A stretch of DNA of 11,478 bases from Dehalococcoidia bacterium (GCA_022865685.1 JALHUB010000193.1:1-11478); one strand, 5' to 3'. Numbered from the stretch's first letter, positions 1 to 7,902 are shown. Numbers and translations: made by a program. Notes: generated by a model not told the origin, from the sequence alone.

Positions 1-486
1 CAGGTTGATGCCCTTGTGCTCGGCCAGCCGGCCGCCGTGAACGACCGTGCAGTGGACCTCGTCGCCGGCCACCCTGTCGACGAGCAGTTGGATGAGGCCG
101 TCATTGATGAGGATGGGGTCGCCCGGCTCGACGGCCCTGGGGAGAGCGGCGAAGTTCGTCTAGACGCGTTCCGCCGTGCCCGCGACCGGCTTCGTCGTCA
201 GGACGAACGGCGCGCGCTCGTGCAGAGAGACGGCCTTGCCGTCGACGAGCGGGCCGGTGCGGATGCGCGGGCCCTGCAGGTCCTGCATGACAGCGACGAC
301 GCGCCCGGTCTCGCGGGCGAGGCGCCGAACGGTCGCGATTCGCGTGGCATGGGAGTCGCGGTCGTCGTGGGAGAAGTTGAGGCGGGCCACGTCGGCGCCC
401 GCTTCGATGAGGCGGCGCAGGATTTCCTCGTGGTCGGTCGCCGGTCCGAGGGTGATGACGATCTTCGTCCTTCGGAATACGGGCAT
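1..486 (-). pseudogene. pyk: Pyruvate kinase, N-terminal part, interrupted by an in-frame TAG and cut by the window edge
   Basis: Pyruvate kinase converts phosphoenolpyruvate and ADP to pyruvate and ATP in the last step of glycolysis. The first 108 codons from ATG at 486 read as a typical N-terminus: RTKIVITLGPAT, then ARLNFSH (active-site Arg, Asn and Ser positions), then MQDLQGPRIRTG at the start of the B domain. The ATG at 486 is preferred because GGAGG lies 6 bases upstream; ATGs at 510 and 564 on the same frame lack this and precede family homology. A TAG at 162-160 follows GTAERV. Beyond it the same frame continues as clear pyruvate kinase (TNFAALP, then GDPILINDG and GINL) to base 1. 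No frameshift is present. One base change would restore a sense codon, for example TCG (Ser) or TAC (Tyr), so this may be a true nonsense mutation or a sequencing error. The catalytic barrel and C-domain lie outside the window. It is transcribed divergently from glpK. Confidence 0.88.
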
Positions 487-550
487 CTTGCGCCTCCGTT
501 CATTGCGCATGATACTCCAATGCCGACCAAGGGGGATGAGCCCGAAGGCG

Positions 551-581
551 TTGACCCGTAACATGCTAAGGGGCTTATACT
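551..581 (+). promoter_or_regulatory. Predicted sigma-70-type promoter of glpK
   Basis: TTGACC at 551-556 and TATACT at 576-581 match the -35 and -10 consensus well, with a 19-base spacer, slightly longer than the usual 17. Transcription would start near 588, giving a leader of about 20 bases before the glpK Shine-Dalgarno AGGAGGG at 598-604. The pyk gene runs the other way from 486, so the roughly 120-base gap should also hold its promoter. I could not find a convincing one. Confidence 0.55.
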
Positions 582-608
582 GTCGAAAAACGCCATCAGG
601 AGGGATCG

Positions 609-2108
<1,500 letters not shown>

Positions 2109-2125
2109 CCTCATCGCTGACGGCA

Positions 2126-2142
2126 GCCGGTTCGATTCCGGC
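2126..2142 (+). other. tRNA T-arm look-alike (possible tRNA remnant)
   Basis: The stem GCCGG (2126-2130) and CCGGC (2138-2142) enclose TTCGATT, giving a perfect five-pair T-stem and a consensus seven-base T-loop. It lies 18 bases after the glpK stop codon. Nothing else of a tRNA is present. The bases where an anticodon stem should be (2105-2109 and 2117-2121) do not pair, and no partner for the would-be acceptor strand AATCCGC is found upstream. It is either a tRNA 3' remnant, such as an old integration site, or a chance match. Confidence 0.3.
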
Positions 2143-2207
2143 AATCCGCCGGGGGGCTTGCGGCCGGTCGGCCCGACTCACTGCCGAGCGGAGGCCGGTA
2201 CCGCCTC

Positions 2208-2225
2208 TGAGGGATGAATCCCTCA
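2208..2225. other. Hairpin, 7-bp stem with TGAA loop
   Basis: TGAGGGA, TGAA, TCCCTCA form a perfect stem of seven pairs with a four-base loop, 100 bases after the glpK stop. It could be part of a factor-dependent terminator or of a longer structured RNA. There is no T-run after it. Confidence 0.45.
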
Positions 2226-2260
2226 GCTTCTCCAAGAGGGCGTGATTAGCAAAAGCTGCG

Positions 2261-2278
2261 GCCTGCCCGCCGGCAGGC
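2261..2278. other. GC-rich hairpin, 7-bp stem with CGCC loop
   Basis: GCCTGCC and GGCAGGC pair perfectly around CGCC. The flanking CTGCG (2256-2260) and CGCAG (2291-2295) could close a larger stem around this hairpin and the small GGTT/AACC repeat at 2281-2290, giving a branched fold. There is no T-tract, so a simple intrinsic terminator is unlikely. Confidence 0.45.
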
Positions 2279-2519
2279 GCGGTTTCAACCCGCAGACCTG
2301 TTAAACAACCCCGCTCGCTCCTCCATCGATCCGAAACCGACGAGCCATGTTGCTGACGGCGATAAGTCCTACCCCACAGCGGCGAGTCGAGCGGCGCGGG
2401 TCTCATGCCCCCGTTTGCGCTGGCGCTCTCTTCACTTGCGGTCGCCGCGTTGGCCGCCGGCGCATCGAAGCTGTTCATCGTGACGATAAGAGGCCGGGGA
2501 TTTCGTCTCGACCTGTGAC

Positions 2520-2535
2520 GAGCGGCGGCCCGCTC
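2520..2535. other. Hairpin, 6-bp stem with CGGC loop
   Basis: GAGCGG and CCGCTC pair perfectly around CGGC. It stands alone in the gene-free stretch, about 220 bases before the GH31-like gene, with only a TTT triplet some 13 bases downstream. Function unknown. Confidence 0.35.
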
Positions 2536-2690
2536 AGGCGCCGCCCGTTTGACCGCCCCACCGTCCTTTAGAAACCCCCGGCCCCCGTCGACCGCAGATT
2601 AGCATCCGCCTCGTGGCGCCAGCTTGACGCTTCGCCGTCGCTATCCCTGCGCTTTCCCTACGACTTCGCCGCGCGGATCGACGCCGCCGG

Positions 2691-2721
2691 TTAGACGGAA
2701 ACGTGCGGCGCGGTCTAGAAT
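2691..2721 (+). promoter_or_regulatory. Possible promoter of the GH31-like gene
   Basis: TAGAAT at 2716-2721 is a good -10 hexamer. The best upstream partner is TTAGAC at 2691-2696, 19 bases away, a weak -35. The implied start near 2728 would leave a leader of about 26 bases containing AAGGAG at 2741-2746. The same TAGAAT hexamer appears in the predicted ino1 promoter. Confidence 0.35.
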
Positions 2722-2753
2722 GACGCGAATCGCATCTGACAAGGAGCAGGCTG

Positions 2754-3572
2754 ATGAGAGCGAAGAACCGGATTGTGGAGCTGGCCGCCGACATGGTGCC
2801 TATCTTCGCCGACCCGGCGCGCGAGTACTGCTACCTGTCGCGCGTGCGGCGCTACCGTCGCATCGACGGCGGCGCCCGCTTCTCGGTGCTGACGAACGAC
2901 GGCGAGGAGATGACGTTCGACGTCCGCTTCGTGTCGCCGTATGTCGTGCGGGTGCGCTGCCATCGCCCGGGAGTGGAGCCGCCCACGGACTCCGCCATGC
3001 TCGTCGAGGGGGCGCTGCGGCACGCAGACGTCCACGTCGAAGCGCGCGAAGGGCGAGTCGTCATCAGAAGCGACTCCCTCGAGCTGCGGGTCGTGCGCCG
3101 TCCTTTCCATTACGGCGTGTTCGACCTGAAAGGCAGGAAGCTGCTCGTCCAGCAGATCGGCGACGTGACGGACTCCCATCTCGTCTCCCTTCCGCTCGGC
3201 TGCTCGCGCGACTTCCGCGGCCGCATCGCCTTCCACGAGAGCTTTGAGTTGGCGCCGGACGAACGCCTCCACAGCCCGGAACTCGGCACCTCCGATCTCC
3301 GGGGCCATCGCATCGTCTCGCGGCCGGGCGACGCCAGGGGCGCCGGCGCGGCGAGATCGAGTTCCTCCTTCATTTGGAGCAGTTGTGGTTACGGCGTCTT
3401 CGTTCATCACGCGGGGGAGACTGTCTACGAGTTGGGTTGCCCGTCGTCGATAACGTGCTCCTTCCGCGTCGAAGACGCACACCTCGACTATTCCATTGTC
3501 TTCGGCGCGGATGCCGAGGAGATCATGGCCCGCTACGCCGGGCTCGGCGTTCGAGGTGCGGCGTCGCGCTAG
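2754..3572 (+). CDS. GH31 glycosidase N-terminal domain only (truncated, probable gene remnant)
   Basis: The 272-aa product resembles the N-terminal beta-sandwich region of GH31 alpha-glucosidases and alpha-xylosidases (YicI type). Family-like stretches are FDLKGRKLLVQQIGD (123-137), HESFELAPDE (161-170), DLRGHRIVS (181-189), CGYGVFVHH (211-219) and LDYSIVFGADAEEIMARYAGL (from 244). In full-length enzymes (about 650-800 aa) the last stretch leads directly into the catalytic (beta/alpha)8 barrel. Here the frame ends eight residues later at a TAG, and no barrel sequence follows in any frame. The usual GLGE segment after the APDE stretch is replaced by HSPELG, another sign of decay. AAGGAG 7 bases before the ATG marks a real start, so a protein may still be made, but without catalytic residues it cannot be a glycosidase. 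Either a decaying remnant or a domain kept for carbohydrate binding; I favour the remnant. Confidence 0.7.
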   Translation: MRAKNRIVELAADMVPIFADPAREYCYLSRVRRYRRIDGGARFSVLTNDGEEMTFDVRFVSPYVVRVRCHRPGVEPPTDSAMLVEGALRHADVHVEAREGRVVIRSDSLELRVVRRPFHYGVFDLKGRKLLVQQIGDVTDSHLVSLPLGCSRDFRGRIAFHESFELAPDERLHSPELGTSDLRGHRIVSRPGDARGAGAARSSSSFIWSSCGYGVFVHHAGETVYELGCPSSITCSFRVEDAHLDYSIVFGADAEEIMARYAGLGVRGAASR

Positions 3573-3902
3573 CGCGAGATGATGGCCGGCAGGGCGAGTT
3601 ACTGCCGCGCGGGGAGGGCCGCTCGGGATCCCGAGCGGCCCGAGATGGCGCCACAAACGCCGCACATCCGGCAGGCGGCTTCTCGCCGGCCGGCGCAGCT
3701 TCGACAGTCCGCGACACGCGCCCCTCCCGCCACATGTGACGACAAGCCGCAAGAGCGCGTCGAAGCCCCTCTTGCCCCGCGTGTCGCATCCGTTTTCCCT
3801 TGCGCATCAGGTAATGACTGATCGTCCGATGATCTACTGGACGGAGCCGACGACGAGCACCCACAAGTGGAGCGGCGAAAGCCCCCGGAGGAAGGACAGG
3901 CT
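3573..3902. other. Gene-free region between the GH31 stump and the GGDEF gene
   Basis: About 330 bp. It contains the 26-bp palindrome at 3616-3641 and otherwise nothing I can name. Reading through the TAG at 3570-3572 would add 82 codons up to a TGA at 3819-3821, but these show no GH31 similarity and run across the palindrome. A minus-strand frame here encodes a Cys-rich stretch (3599-3733) without a ribosome site. No clear promoter for the GGDEF gene is visible. Confidence 0.55.
3616..3641. repeat. Perfect 26-bp palindrome, terminator-like hairpin or protein-binding site
   Basis: GGGCCGCTCGGGA is followed immediately by its exact reverse complement, giving 13-base arms with no spacer. As RNA it would fold into an 11-pair stem with a GATC loop. 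It begins 44 bases after the GH31-like stop codon, a usual place for a terminator. Neither strand has a T-tract after the stem, so it would be a non-canonical terminator or a symmetric DNA site for a dimeric protein. I see no second copy in the window. Confidence 0.6.
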
Positions 3903-4745
3903 TTGGCAAACGCTGACCGGTCGGCACGGCGCGGGCCTCCCCTGGAGGAGGCTCCCGGCTGGCGCCAGCCCGGGCTGGGCGAGCGTTCGCGCTCGCTGCC
4001 CGGCAGGCCGGGGCCGTCGAAAGTACCCCGCGAGCTGAGAGAGCTCGAGGGATACCTGTTCCTGGCGCTGCTCCTCGTAGGCACCGCGCTCATCCTGGCC
4101 CTGGTTGAAGAGGTGCGGCCTTCCGGCTACCTTACCGCGATGCGGGCAGCCGCGACGTTTGCGCTCATGGTGGTCTGCGTGACCGCCATCTCTCGACTGC
4201 GCTGCGCCCGCCGGGGGCTGGTCCGGACGAGCGCGCCTTCGACGCGCGATGCCATCACCGGCCTGCCCGACGAGCAGTACTTCTGGCTGCGACTGCGAGA
4301 GGAGCACGCGCGGTCCCGTCGCTACGGCGAGCCGTTCTCTGTGGCGGTCCTCGACGTCAACAGCCTGGCGTCCGTCAATCGCTCCTACGGCGAGGCCGCC
4401 GGCGATGCCGTGCTCGCCCACGTCGCGCGGGTCGTGGAATCCGCGAAGCGCGGCTCAGACGTCGCCGTCCGCCTGACCGACGACGAGTTCGCGCTCCTCC
4501 TGCTTGATTGCGACCGCGACGGGGCGTCGACCTTCGCCATTCGCTTGCAGCAATACCTCAACGGCCAGCCGGCCACCCTCCTTTTCGACGGCCGCACCCT
4601 CAACGTCCCGATAGGGATATCGATCGGTTTCGCCGCCGCGACGAACTATGAGACGAGCTCTGAGGAGCTGGTGGCGAGGGCGCGCCACAACCTGGCGGCG
4701 GCGAAGGAGGAGAGGAACCTCCAGCGGGAGCGCTGGGCCATCTGA
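3903..4745 (+). CDS. Membrane protein with degenerate GGDEF domain
   Basis: GGDEF domains make cyclic di-GMP from two GTP. From TTG at 3903 the product is 280 aa: a charged, Pro-rich cytoplasmic N-terminus, two membrane helices (about 49-68 and 77-97) separated by a very short loop, then a GGDEF fold starting at DAITGLPD (about 116) and running nearly to the end. The signature is degenerate: RLTDDEF at 4470-4490 in place of RxGGDEF, with both catalytic glycines replaced. The metal/substrate strand reads LDVNSLASVNRSYG, keeping the first Asp and the Asn but losing the usual DxFK. Catalysis is therefore doubtful. TTG is preferred because GGAGGAAGGA ends 6 bases before it; a GTG at 3867 in the same frame (292 aa) has no ribosome site. 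There is no EAL, PAS or periplasmic sensor domain. It lies 120 bp upstream of the ABC transporter on the same strand, with a separate promoter between them. Confidence 0.85.
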   Translation: MANADRSARRGPPLEEAPGWRQPGLGERSRSLPGRPGPSKVPRELRELEGYLFLALLLVGTALILALVEEVRPSGYLTAMRAAATFALMVVCVTAISRLRCARRGLVRTSAPSTRDAITGLPDEQYFWLRLREEHARSRRYGEPFSVAVLDVNSLASVNRSYGEAAGDAVLAHVARVVESAKRGSDVAVRLTDDEFALLLLDCDRDGASTFAIRLQQYLNGQPATLLFDGRTLNVPIGISIGFAAATNYETSSEELVARARHNLAAAKEERNLQRERWAI

Positions 4746-4830
4746 GAGACCCCCGCGCCACGAAATCTCCTCGCGGCGCCTGGCCGAGCGAGGCCCCGCG
4801 CCGTCGCGCCTCCTCCCAACGTCTCAGTCA

Positions 4831-4859
4831 TTGAAAAGGCCCAGCCACTGTGCTAGCTT
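4831..4859 (+). promoter_or_regulatory. Predicted promoter of the ABC exporter, giving a leaderless transcript
   Basis: TTGAAA at 4831-4836 and TAGCTT at 4854-4859 are spaced by exactly 17 bases. The -10 keeps the key A at position 2 and T at position 6. The start point expected about 7 bases downstream of the -10 is the A of the ATG at 4866, and no Shine-Dalgarno sequence lies between. Both facts point to a leaderless mRNA. Confidence 0.55.
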
Positions 4860-4865
4860 GAAATC

Positions 4866-5843
4866 ATGGACGATGCGGTCATTGCCGTGGAGGGCCTCGT
4901 CAAGCGGTACGGCTCGGTTGTCGCTCTCGACGGTGTCGATTTGCGCGTGTCCCGTGGCACAGTCTTCGGGCTGCTGGGCCCAAACGGAGCCGGCAAGACC
5001 ACGGCCGTGCGGGTCCTTACGACCATCATCCGGCCGGATGGCGGGCGTGCCTCGGTGCTGGGCCACGACGTCGTGAGAGAGGCCGCCGCCGTGCGCTACC
5101 GCATCGGGCTCGCTGGTCAGAACGCCGCCGTCGACGGCAACCTCACCGGGCGCGAGAACCTGCGCCTGATCGGACGGCTGACCCAACTCCCCCGCCGGCG
5201 AATCGCCGATCGCGCCGACGAGCTCCTCGAACGCTTCGGGCTCTCTTCCGCCCGCGACCGTCTCGTCCGCACCTACTCCGGCGGCATGCGACGCCGGCTG
5301 GACCTGGCAGCGGCTCTCGTGCATTACCCTGAAGTCGTCTTCCTCGACGAACCGACGACGGGCCTCGACCCCCAGGGCCGGCTGGAGCTGTGGGAGATCA
5401 TTCGCGAGCTGGCGGCGGGTGGCGCCACGGTCCTGCTCACAACGCAGTACCTCGAAGAAGCGGATCGGCTGGCGAACCGCGTCGCCGTGGTGGACCGCGG
5501 GCGTGTCATAGCAGAAGGGACGCCCGTCCAGCTCAAGGCTCAGTTCGGCAGCGCGGTGCTAGAAGTGGGACTGCCCGACGAGGCAACGGCCACACGCGCC
5601 GAAATGCTGCTGGCGTCTTACGGCGTCGAGCGGGACGGCAACCAGATCTGCGTTAAGGACGTCGATGGGCCGCGCATCTTCGTTGATGCGTTATGCACGC
5701 TGGAGGGAGCCGGCCTGACCCCGTCGACCATGGCAATCCGCGAACCGAGCCTCGCCGACGTCTTCCTGGCTCTAACGGGCCGGCGCGCAGAGTCGGACGG
5801 CGATAGGGCGCAGCAGCAGGCAACTACGGAGAGTCGCACATGA
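4866..5843 (+). CDS. ABC transporter ATP-binding protein, DrrA family
   Basis: The 325-aa cytoplasmic ATPase drives an ABC-2 exporter of the daunorubicin-resistance (DrrAB) type. Walker A is GPNGAGKTT (38-46), the Q-loop Gln is in GLAGQN (about 85), the signature is YSGGM (137-141) and Walker B is VVFLDEP (157-163) with its catalytic Glu. The switch position reads TTQYLEEAD, a Gln where most ABC proteins have His; this is usual in DrrA proteins. A C-terminal extension of about 100 residues, ending in EPSLADVFLALTGR, is the family's accessory domain. The ATG at 4866 has no ribosome site and sits where transcription should begin, so initiation is probably leaderless. The gene overlaps the permease gene by four bases (ATGA), so the two are translationally coupled. 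The substrate cannot be told from sequence: drugs, glycolipids or other hydrophobic molecules are all possible. Confidence 0.93.
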   Translation: MDDAVIAVEGLVKRYGSVVALDGVDLRVSRGTVFGLLGPNGAGKTTAVRVLTTIIRPDGGRASVLGHDVVREAAAVRYRIGLAGQNAAVDGNLTGRENLRLIGRLTQLPRRRIADRADELLERFGLSSARDRLVRTYSGGMRRRLDLAAALVHYPEVVFLDEPTTGLDPQGRLELWEIIRELAAGGATVLLTTQYLEEADRLANRVAVVDRGRVIAEGTPVQLKAQFGSAVLEVGLPDEATATRAEMLLASYGVERDGNQICVKDVDGPRIFVDALCTLEGAGLTPSTMAIREPSLADVFLALTGRRAESDGDRAQQQATTESRT

Positions 5844-6649
5844 CTGCAGCAGTCTACGTGAGGCCGCTGGAGCGTCGCGGCATCCAGCGATTTCTGGGGT
5901 CAGTGGGGGATATTCGCGCCGTCGCCGGCCGCAATCTCCTGACCTACAGGCGCGTCCCGCAACTCGTCGTCTTCTCAACGATCCAGCCTGTGGTCTTCGT
6001 GCTCCTGTTCCGGTACGTGTTCGGCGGCGCCATCTCCATCCCCGGTGTGAGCTACGTCGATTACCTGATGCCGGGCATATTCATTCAGACGGCCGTCTTC
6101 GGTTCCATCGGCACGGCCGTCGGGCTGTCGACCGACCTCAACACGGGCTTCCTGGAGCGGTTCCGTTCGCTGCCCATGGCCCGCTCCGCCGTCCTCGCCG
6201 GCCGCACGCTTGCGGACCTCGCGCGGAACGTCTTCGTCGTAGCGATGATGGTCGCGATTGGCTTCGCCGTCGGTTTTCGCGTGCACACCGGGGTTCCGCA
6301 GCTTGTTGCCGCTCTCGCGCTGGTGCTGCTTTTCGGCTACGTCCTTTCCTGGGTTTTGGCGACTGTTGGCCTGGTAGTCGGCGAACCGGAAGCGGCGCAG
6401 GCGGCGGCCTTCCCCGTGATAGCGCCATTTGTCTTCGCCTCGAACAACTTCGTGCCCGTCAGCTCCATGCCCGCCTGGTTGCGGGTGTTCGCGGAGCACC
6501 AGCCGGTCTCCGTGACGACGCAGGCAGTGAGGACGCTCGTCCTGGGCGGCTCAGCGGGTCCGGATGTGCTCAAGTCGCTGGCGTGGATGGCGGGAATCTT
6601 GCTCGTGTTCGTGCCCTTGTCCGTCTGGCGCTACCAGCGGAGCGCGTAA
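5840..6649 (+). CDS. ABC-2 type transporter permease, DrrB family
   Basis: The 269-aa integral membrane partner of the preceding ATPase forms the export path across the cytoplasmic membrane. After a cytoplasmic N-terminus of about 40 residues there are roughly six hydrophobic segments (about 42-62, 76-96, 130-147, 153-180, 188-203 and 247-263), the ABC-2 pattern. Family features include LERFRSLPMARSAVLAGR (105-122), the cytoplasmic loop thought to contact the ATPase, and NNFVPVSSMPAWLRVFAEHQP (from 202), close to the FVP-x-x-x-MP-x-W-L-x-x-F-x-x-x-x-P pattern of DrrB proteins. The start overlaps the ATPase stop (ATGA), and GGAGAG at 5828-5833 sits 6 bases upstream. The length is normal. Nothing beyond the pair forms part of this operon in the window. 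Confidence 0.92.
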   Translation: MTAAVYVRPLERRGIQRFLGSVGDIRAVAGRNLLTYRRVPQLVVFSTIQPVVFVLLFRYVFGGAISIPGVSYVDYLMPGIFIQTAVFGSIGTAVGLSTDLNTGFLERFRSLPMARSAVLAGRTLADLARNVFVVAMMVAIGFAVGFRVHTGVPQLVAALALVLLFGYVLSWVLATVGLVVGEPEAAQAAAFPVIAPFVFASNNFVPVSSMPAWLRVFAEHQPVSVTTQAVRTLVLGGSAGPDVLKSLAWMAGILLVFVPLSVWRYQRSA

Positions 6650-6686
6650 CCGTATTCCCGCGCCGGGCCGCGAAATCCTCCGTCCC

Positions 6687-6716
6687 TTGCGACTGGACGC
6701 CGCCTGTTGATAGAAT
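6687..6716 (+). promoter_or_regulatory. Predicted promoter of the ino1-acyltransferase operon
   Basis: TTGCGA at 6687-6692 and TAGAAT at 6711-6716 are spaced by 18 bases, in the 176-bp gap after the permease gene. Transcription from about 6723 would give a leader of some 100 bases before the GTG start. The leader includes small inverted repeats (CGGG/CCCG around 6721-6732, AGCCGGCT at 6799-6806). I cannot match it to a known riboswitch class. Confidence 0.45.
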
Positions 6717-6825
6717 GCAGCGGGCCGTCCCGTTTTCCCCACTGCCGGCGAGTCGGGAACGGTGCTGCCGAGGGATGGGCGTAAGACGGAGCTGAGCAAG
6801 CCGGCTAAACCCTGGAGAGTGTAAC

Positions 6826-7902
6826 GTGGGCAAGATAAACGTGGCCATCATCGGCGTAGGGAATTGCGCCTCCTCCCTGGTGCAGGGCGTCCACTTCTAC
6901 CGCGACACCGGCGACCAGAAGTCGATCCCCGGCATCATGCACTCGAACCTCGGCGGCTATCACATCGGCGACGTCAACTTCGTCGCCGCGTTCGACATCG
7001 ACGCCAACAAGGTTGGGAAGGACCTTTCAGAGGCCATCTACACGCCGCCCAACAACACGTTCAAGTTCGCCGAGGTGCCGTCGATGGGCGTCCGCGTACA
7101 TCGCGGCATGCTCCACGACGGGCTCGGCAAGTACCTGTCGGAGATCATCACGAAGGCGCCGGGGCCGACCGACGACATCGTCGGCATCCTCCGCGACACG
7201 GAGACGCACGTCGTCCTTAACTACCTGCCCGTCGGCAGCGAAGAGGCGACGAAGTGGTACGTGGAGCAGGTGTTGACGGCCGGCTGCGGGCTCATCAACT
7301 GCATACCCGTTTTCATCGCCCGTGAGCCCTACTGGCAGGACCGCTTCAAGGAGCGCAACCTGCCCGTGATCGGCGACGACATCAAGTCGCAGGTGGGCGC
7401 GACGATAGTCCACCGCGTGCTGACGCGGCTCTTCCGCGACCGCGGCGTCCGCATCGACCGCATGTACCAGATTAACTTCGGCGGCAACACCGACTTCCTC
7501 AACATGCTGGAGCGGGAGCGCCTGGAGTCGAAGAAGATCTCGAAGACCAACGCCGTGACGTCGCAGCTCGACTACGAGATGCCGGCCGGCGATATCCACG
7601 TCGGGCCCAGCGACTACATCCCGTGGCTGCTCGACCGGAAGTGGTGCCACATCCGCATGGAGGGCACGACCTTCGGGAACGTGCCGCTGAACCTGGAGTT
7701 GAAGCTGGAGGTATGGGACAGTCCCAACTCCGCCGGCGTCGTCATCGACGCCATACGCTGCTGCAAGCTGGCGCTCGACCGCGGCATCTCCGGGGCGCTG
7801 GTCGGGCCTTCGTCCTATTTCATGAAGTCGCCGCCCAAGCAGTTCACCGACGAGCGCGCGCGGGCAATGGTGGAGGAGTTCATCGCCAAGAGCAAGGCAT
7901 GA
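6826..7902 (+). CDS. ino1: Inositol-3-phosphate synthase, actinobacterial type
   Basis: This 358-aa NAD-dependent cytoplasmic enzyme cyclises glucose 6-phosphate to 1L-myo-inositol 3-phosphate, the entry to phosphatidylinositol and other inositol compounds. It resembles mycobacterial Ino1 closely throughout. The Rossmann motif IGVGNCASSLVQG is at 9-21, LNYLPVGSEEA at 131-141, GDDIKSQVGAT at 183-193, NFGGNTDFLNM at 217-227, ERLESKKISKT at 231-241 with the active-site lysine cluster, and KLEVWDSPNSAGV at 293-305. The start is GTG, with GGAGAG at 6814-6819 six bases upstream. The stop overlaps the next gene's ATG by four bases, which ties it to the two acyltransferases. It is the shorter prokaryotic form, far below the roughly 510 aa of eukaryotic enzymes. 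The product may be for membrane lipid; a compatible-solute role is also possible. No inositol monophosphatase or phosphatidylinositol synthase is in the window. Confidence 0.95.
   Translation: MGKINVAIIGVGNCASSLVQGVHFYRDTGDQKSIPGIMHSNLGGYHIGDVNFVAAFDIDANKVGKDLSEAIYTPPNNTFKFAEVPSMGVRVHRGMLHDGLGKYLSEIITKAPGPTDDIVGILRDTETHVVLNYLPVGSEEATKWYVEQVLTAGCGLINCIPVFIAREPYWQDRFKERNLPVIGDDIKSQVGATIVHRVLTRLFRDRGVRIDRMYQINFGGNTDFLNMLERERLESKKISKTNAVTSQLDYEMPAGDIHVGPSDYIPWLLDRKWCHIRMEGTTFGNVPLNLELKLEVWDSPNSAGVVIDAIRCCKLALDRGISGALVGPSSYFMKSPPKQFTDERARAMVEEFIAKSKA

Larger units (their letters stand above)
2109..2753. other. Gene-free region of about 645 bp, rich in inverted repeats
   Basis: I find no reading frame here with a Shine-Dalgarno site or family resemblance. 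Open frames exist on both strands but look like GC-driven shadows: Arg/Pro/Ser-rich and without recognisable motifs. The first 190 bases are dense in short inverted repeats, starting with a tRNA T-arm look-alike, then GGCCGGTCGGCC at 2162-2173, and hairpins at 2208-2225 and 2261-2278. Another hairpin sits at 2520-2535. None is followed by a clear T-tract. I tested the region by eye against RNase P RNA, tmRNA, SRP RNA and the TPP, FMN and cobalamin riboswitch consensus elements and found no match. The last 60 bases hold the likely promoter and ribosome site of the next gene. Confidence 0.6.

Noticed and set aside
2347..2571. Plus-strand 74-codon open frame in the gap after glpK
   Set aside because: No ribosome site and an Arg/Pro-rich composition typical of non-coding GC-rich DNA. 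It runs across the hairpin at 2520-2535, and no motif is recognisable.
3599..3733. Minus-strand 44-codon frame with zinc-ribbon-like cysteines (CRSC, then CRMCGVC)
   Set aside because: It has a GTG start without any Shine-Dalgarno, no promoter, and its C-terminal part is just the translated palindrome. The cysteine pattern could arise from GC-rich sequence. A homologue with the same spacing would revive it.
3570..3821. Read-through of the GH31-like TAG into an 82-codon extension
   Set aside because: The extension shows no GH31 barrel similarity, runs through the palindrome and has non-coding-like composition, so read-through would not restore an enzyme.
5445..5447. Gln at the H-loop (switch) position of the ABC ATPase, in place of His
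   Set aside because: TTQYLEEAD is the normal form in DrrA-type ATPases, so it is a family trait and not a defect.
6723..6825. Riboswitch in the roughly 100-base ino1 leader
   Set aside because: I compared it by eye with the c-di-AMP, cobalamin, SAM-IV and ZTP consensus elements and found no match. Only small inverted repeats are present. A covariance-model search would be needed to claim more.
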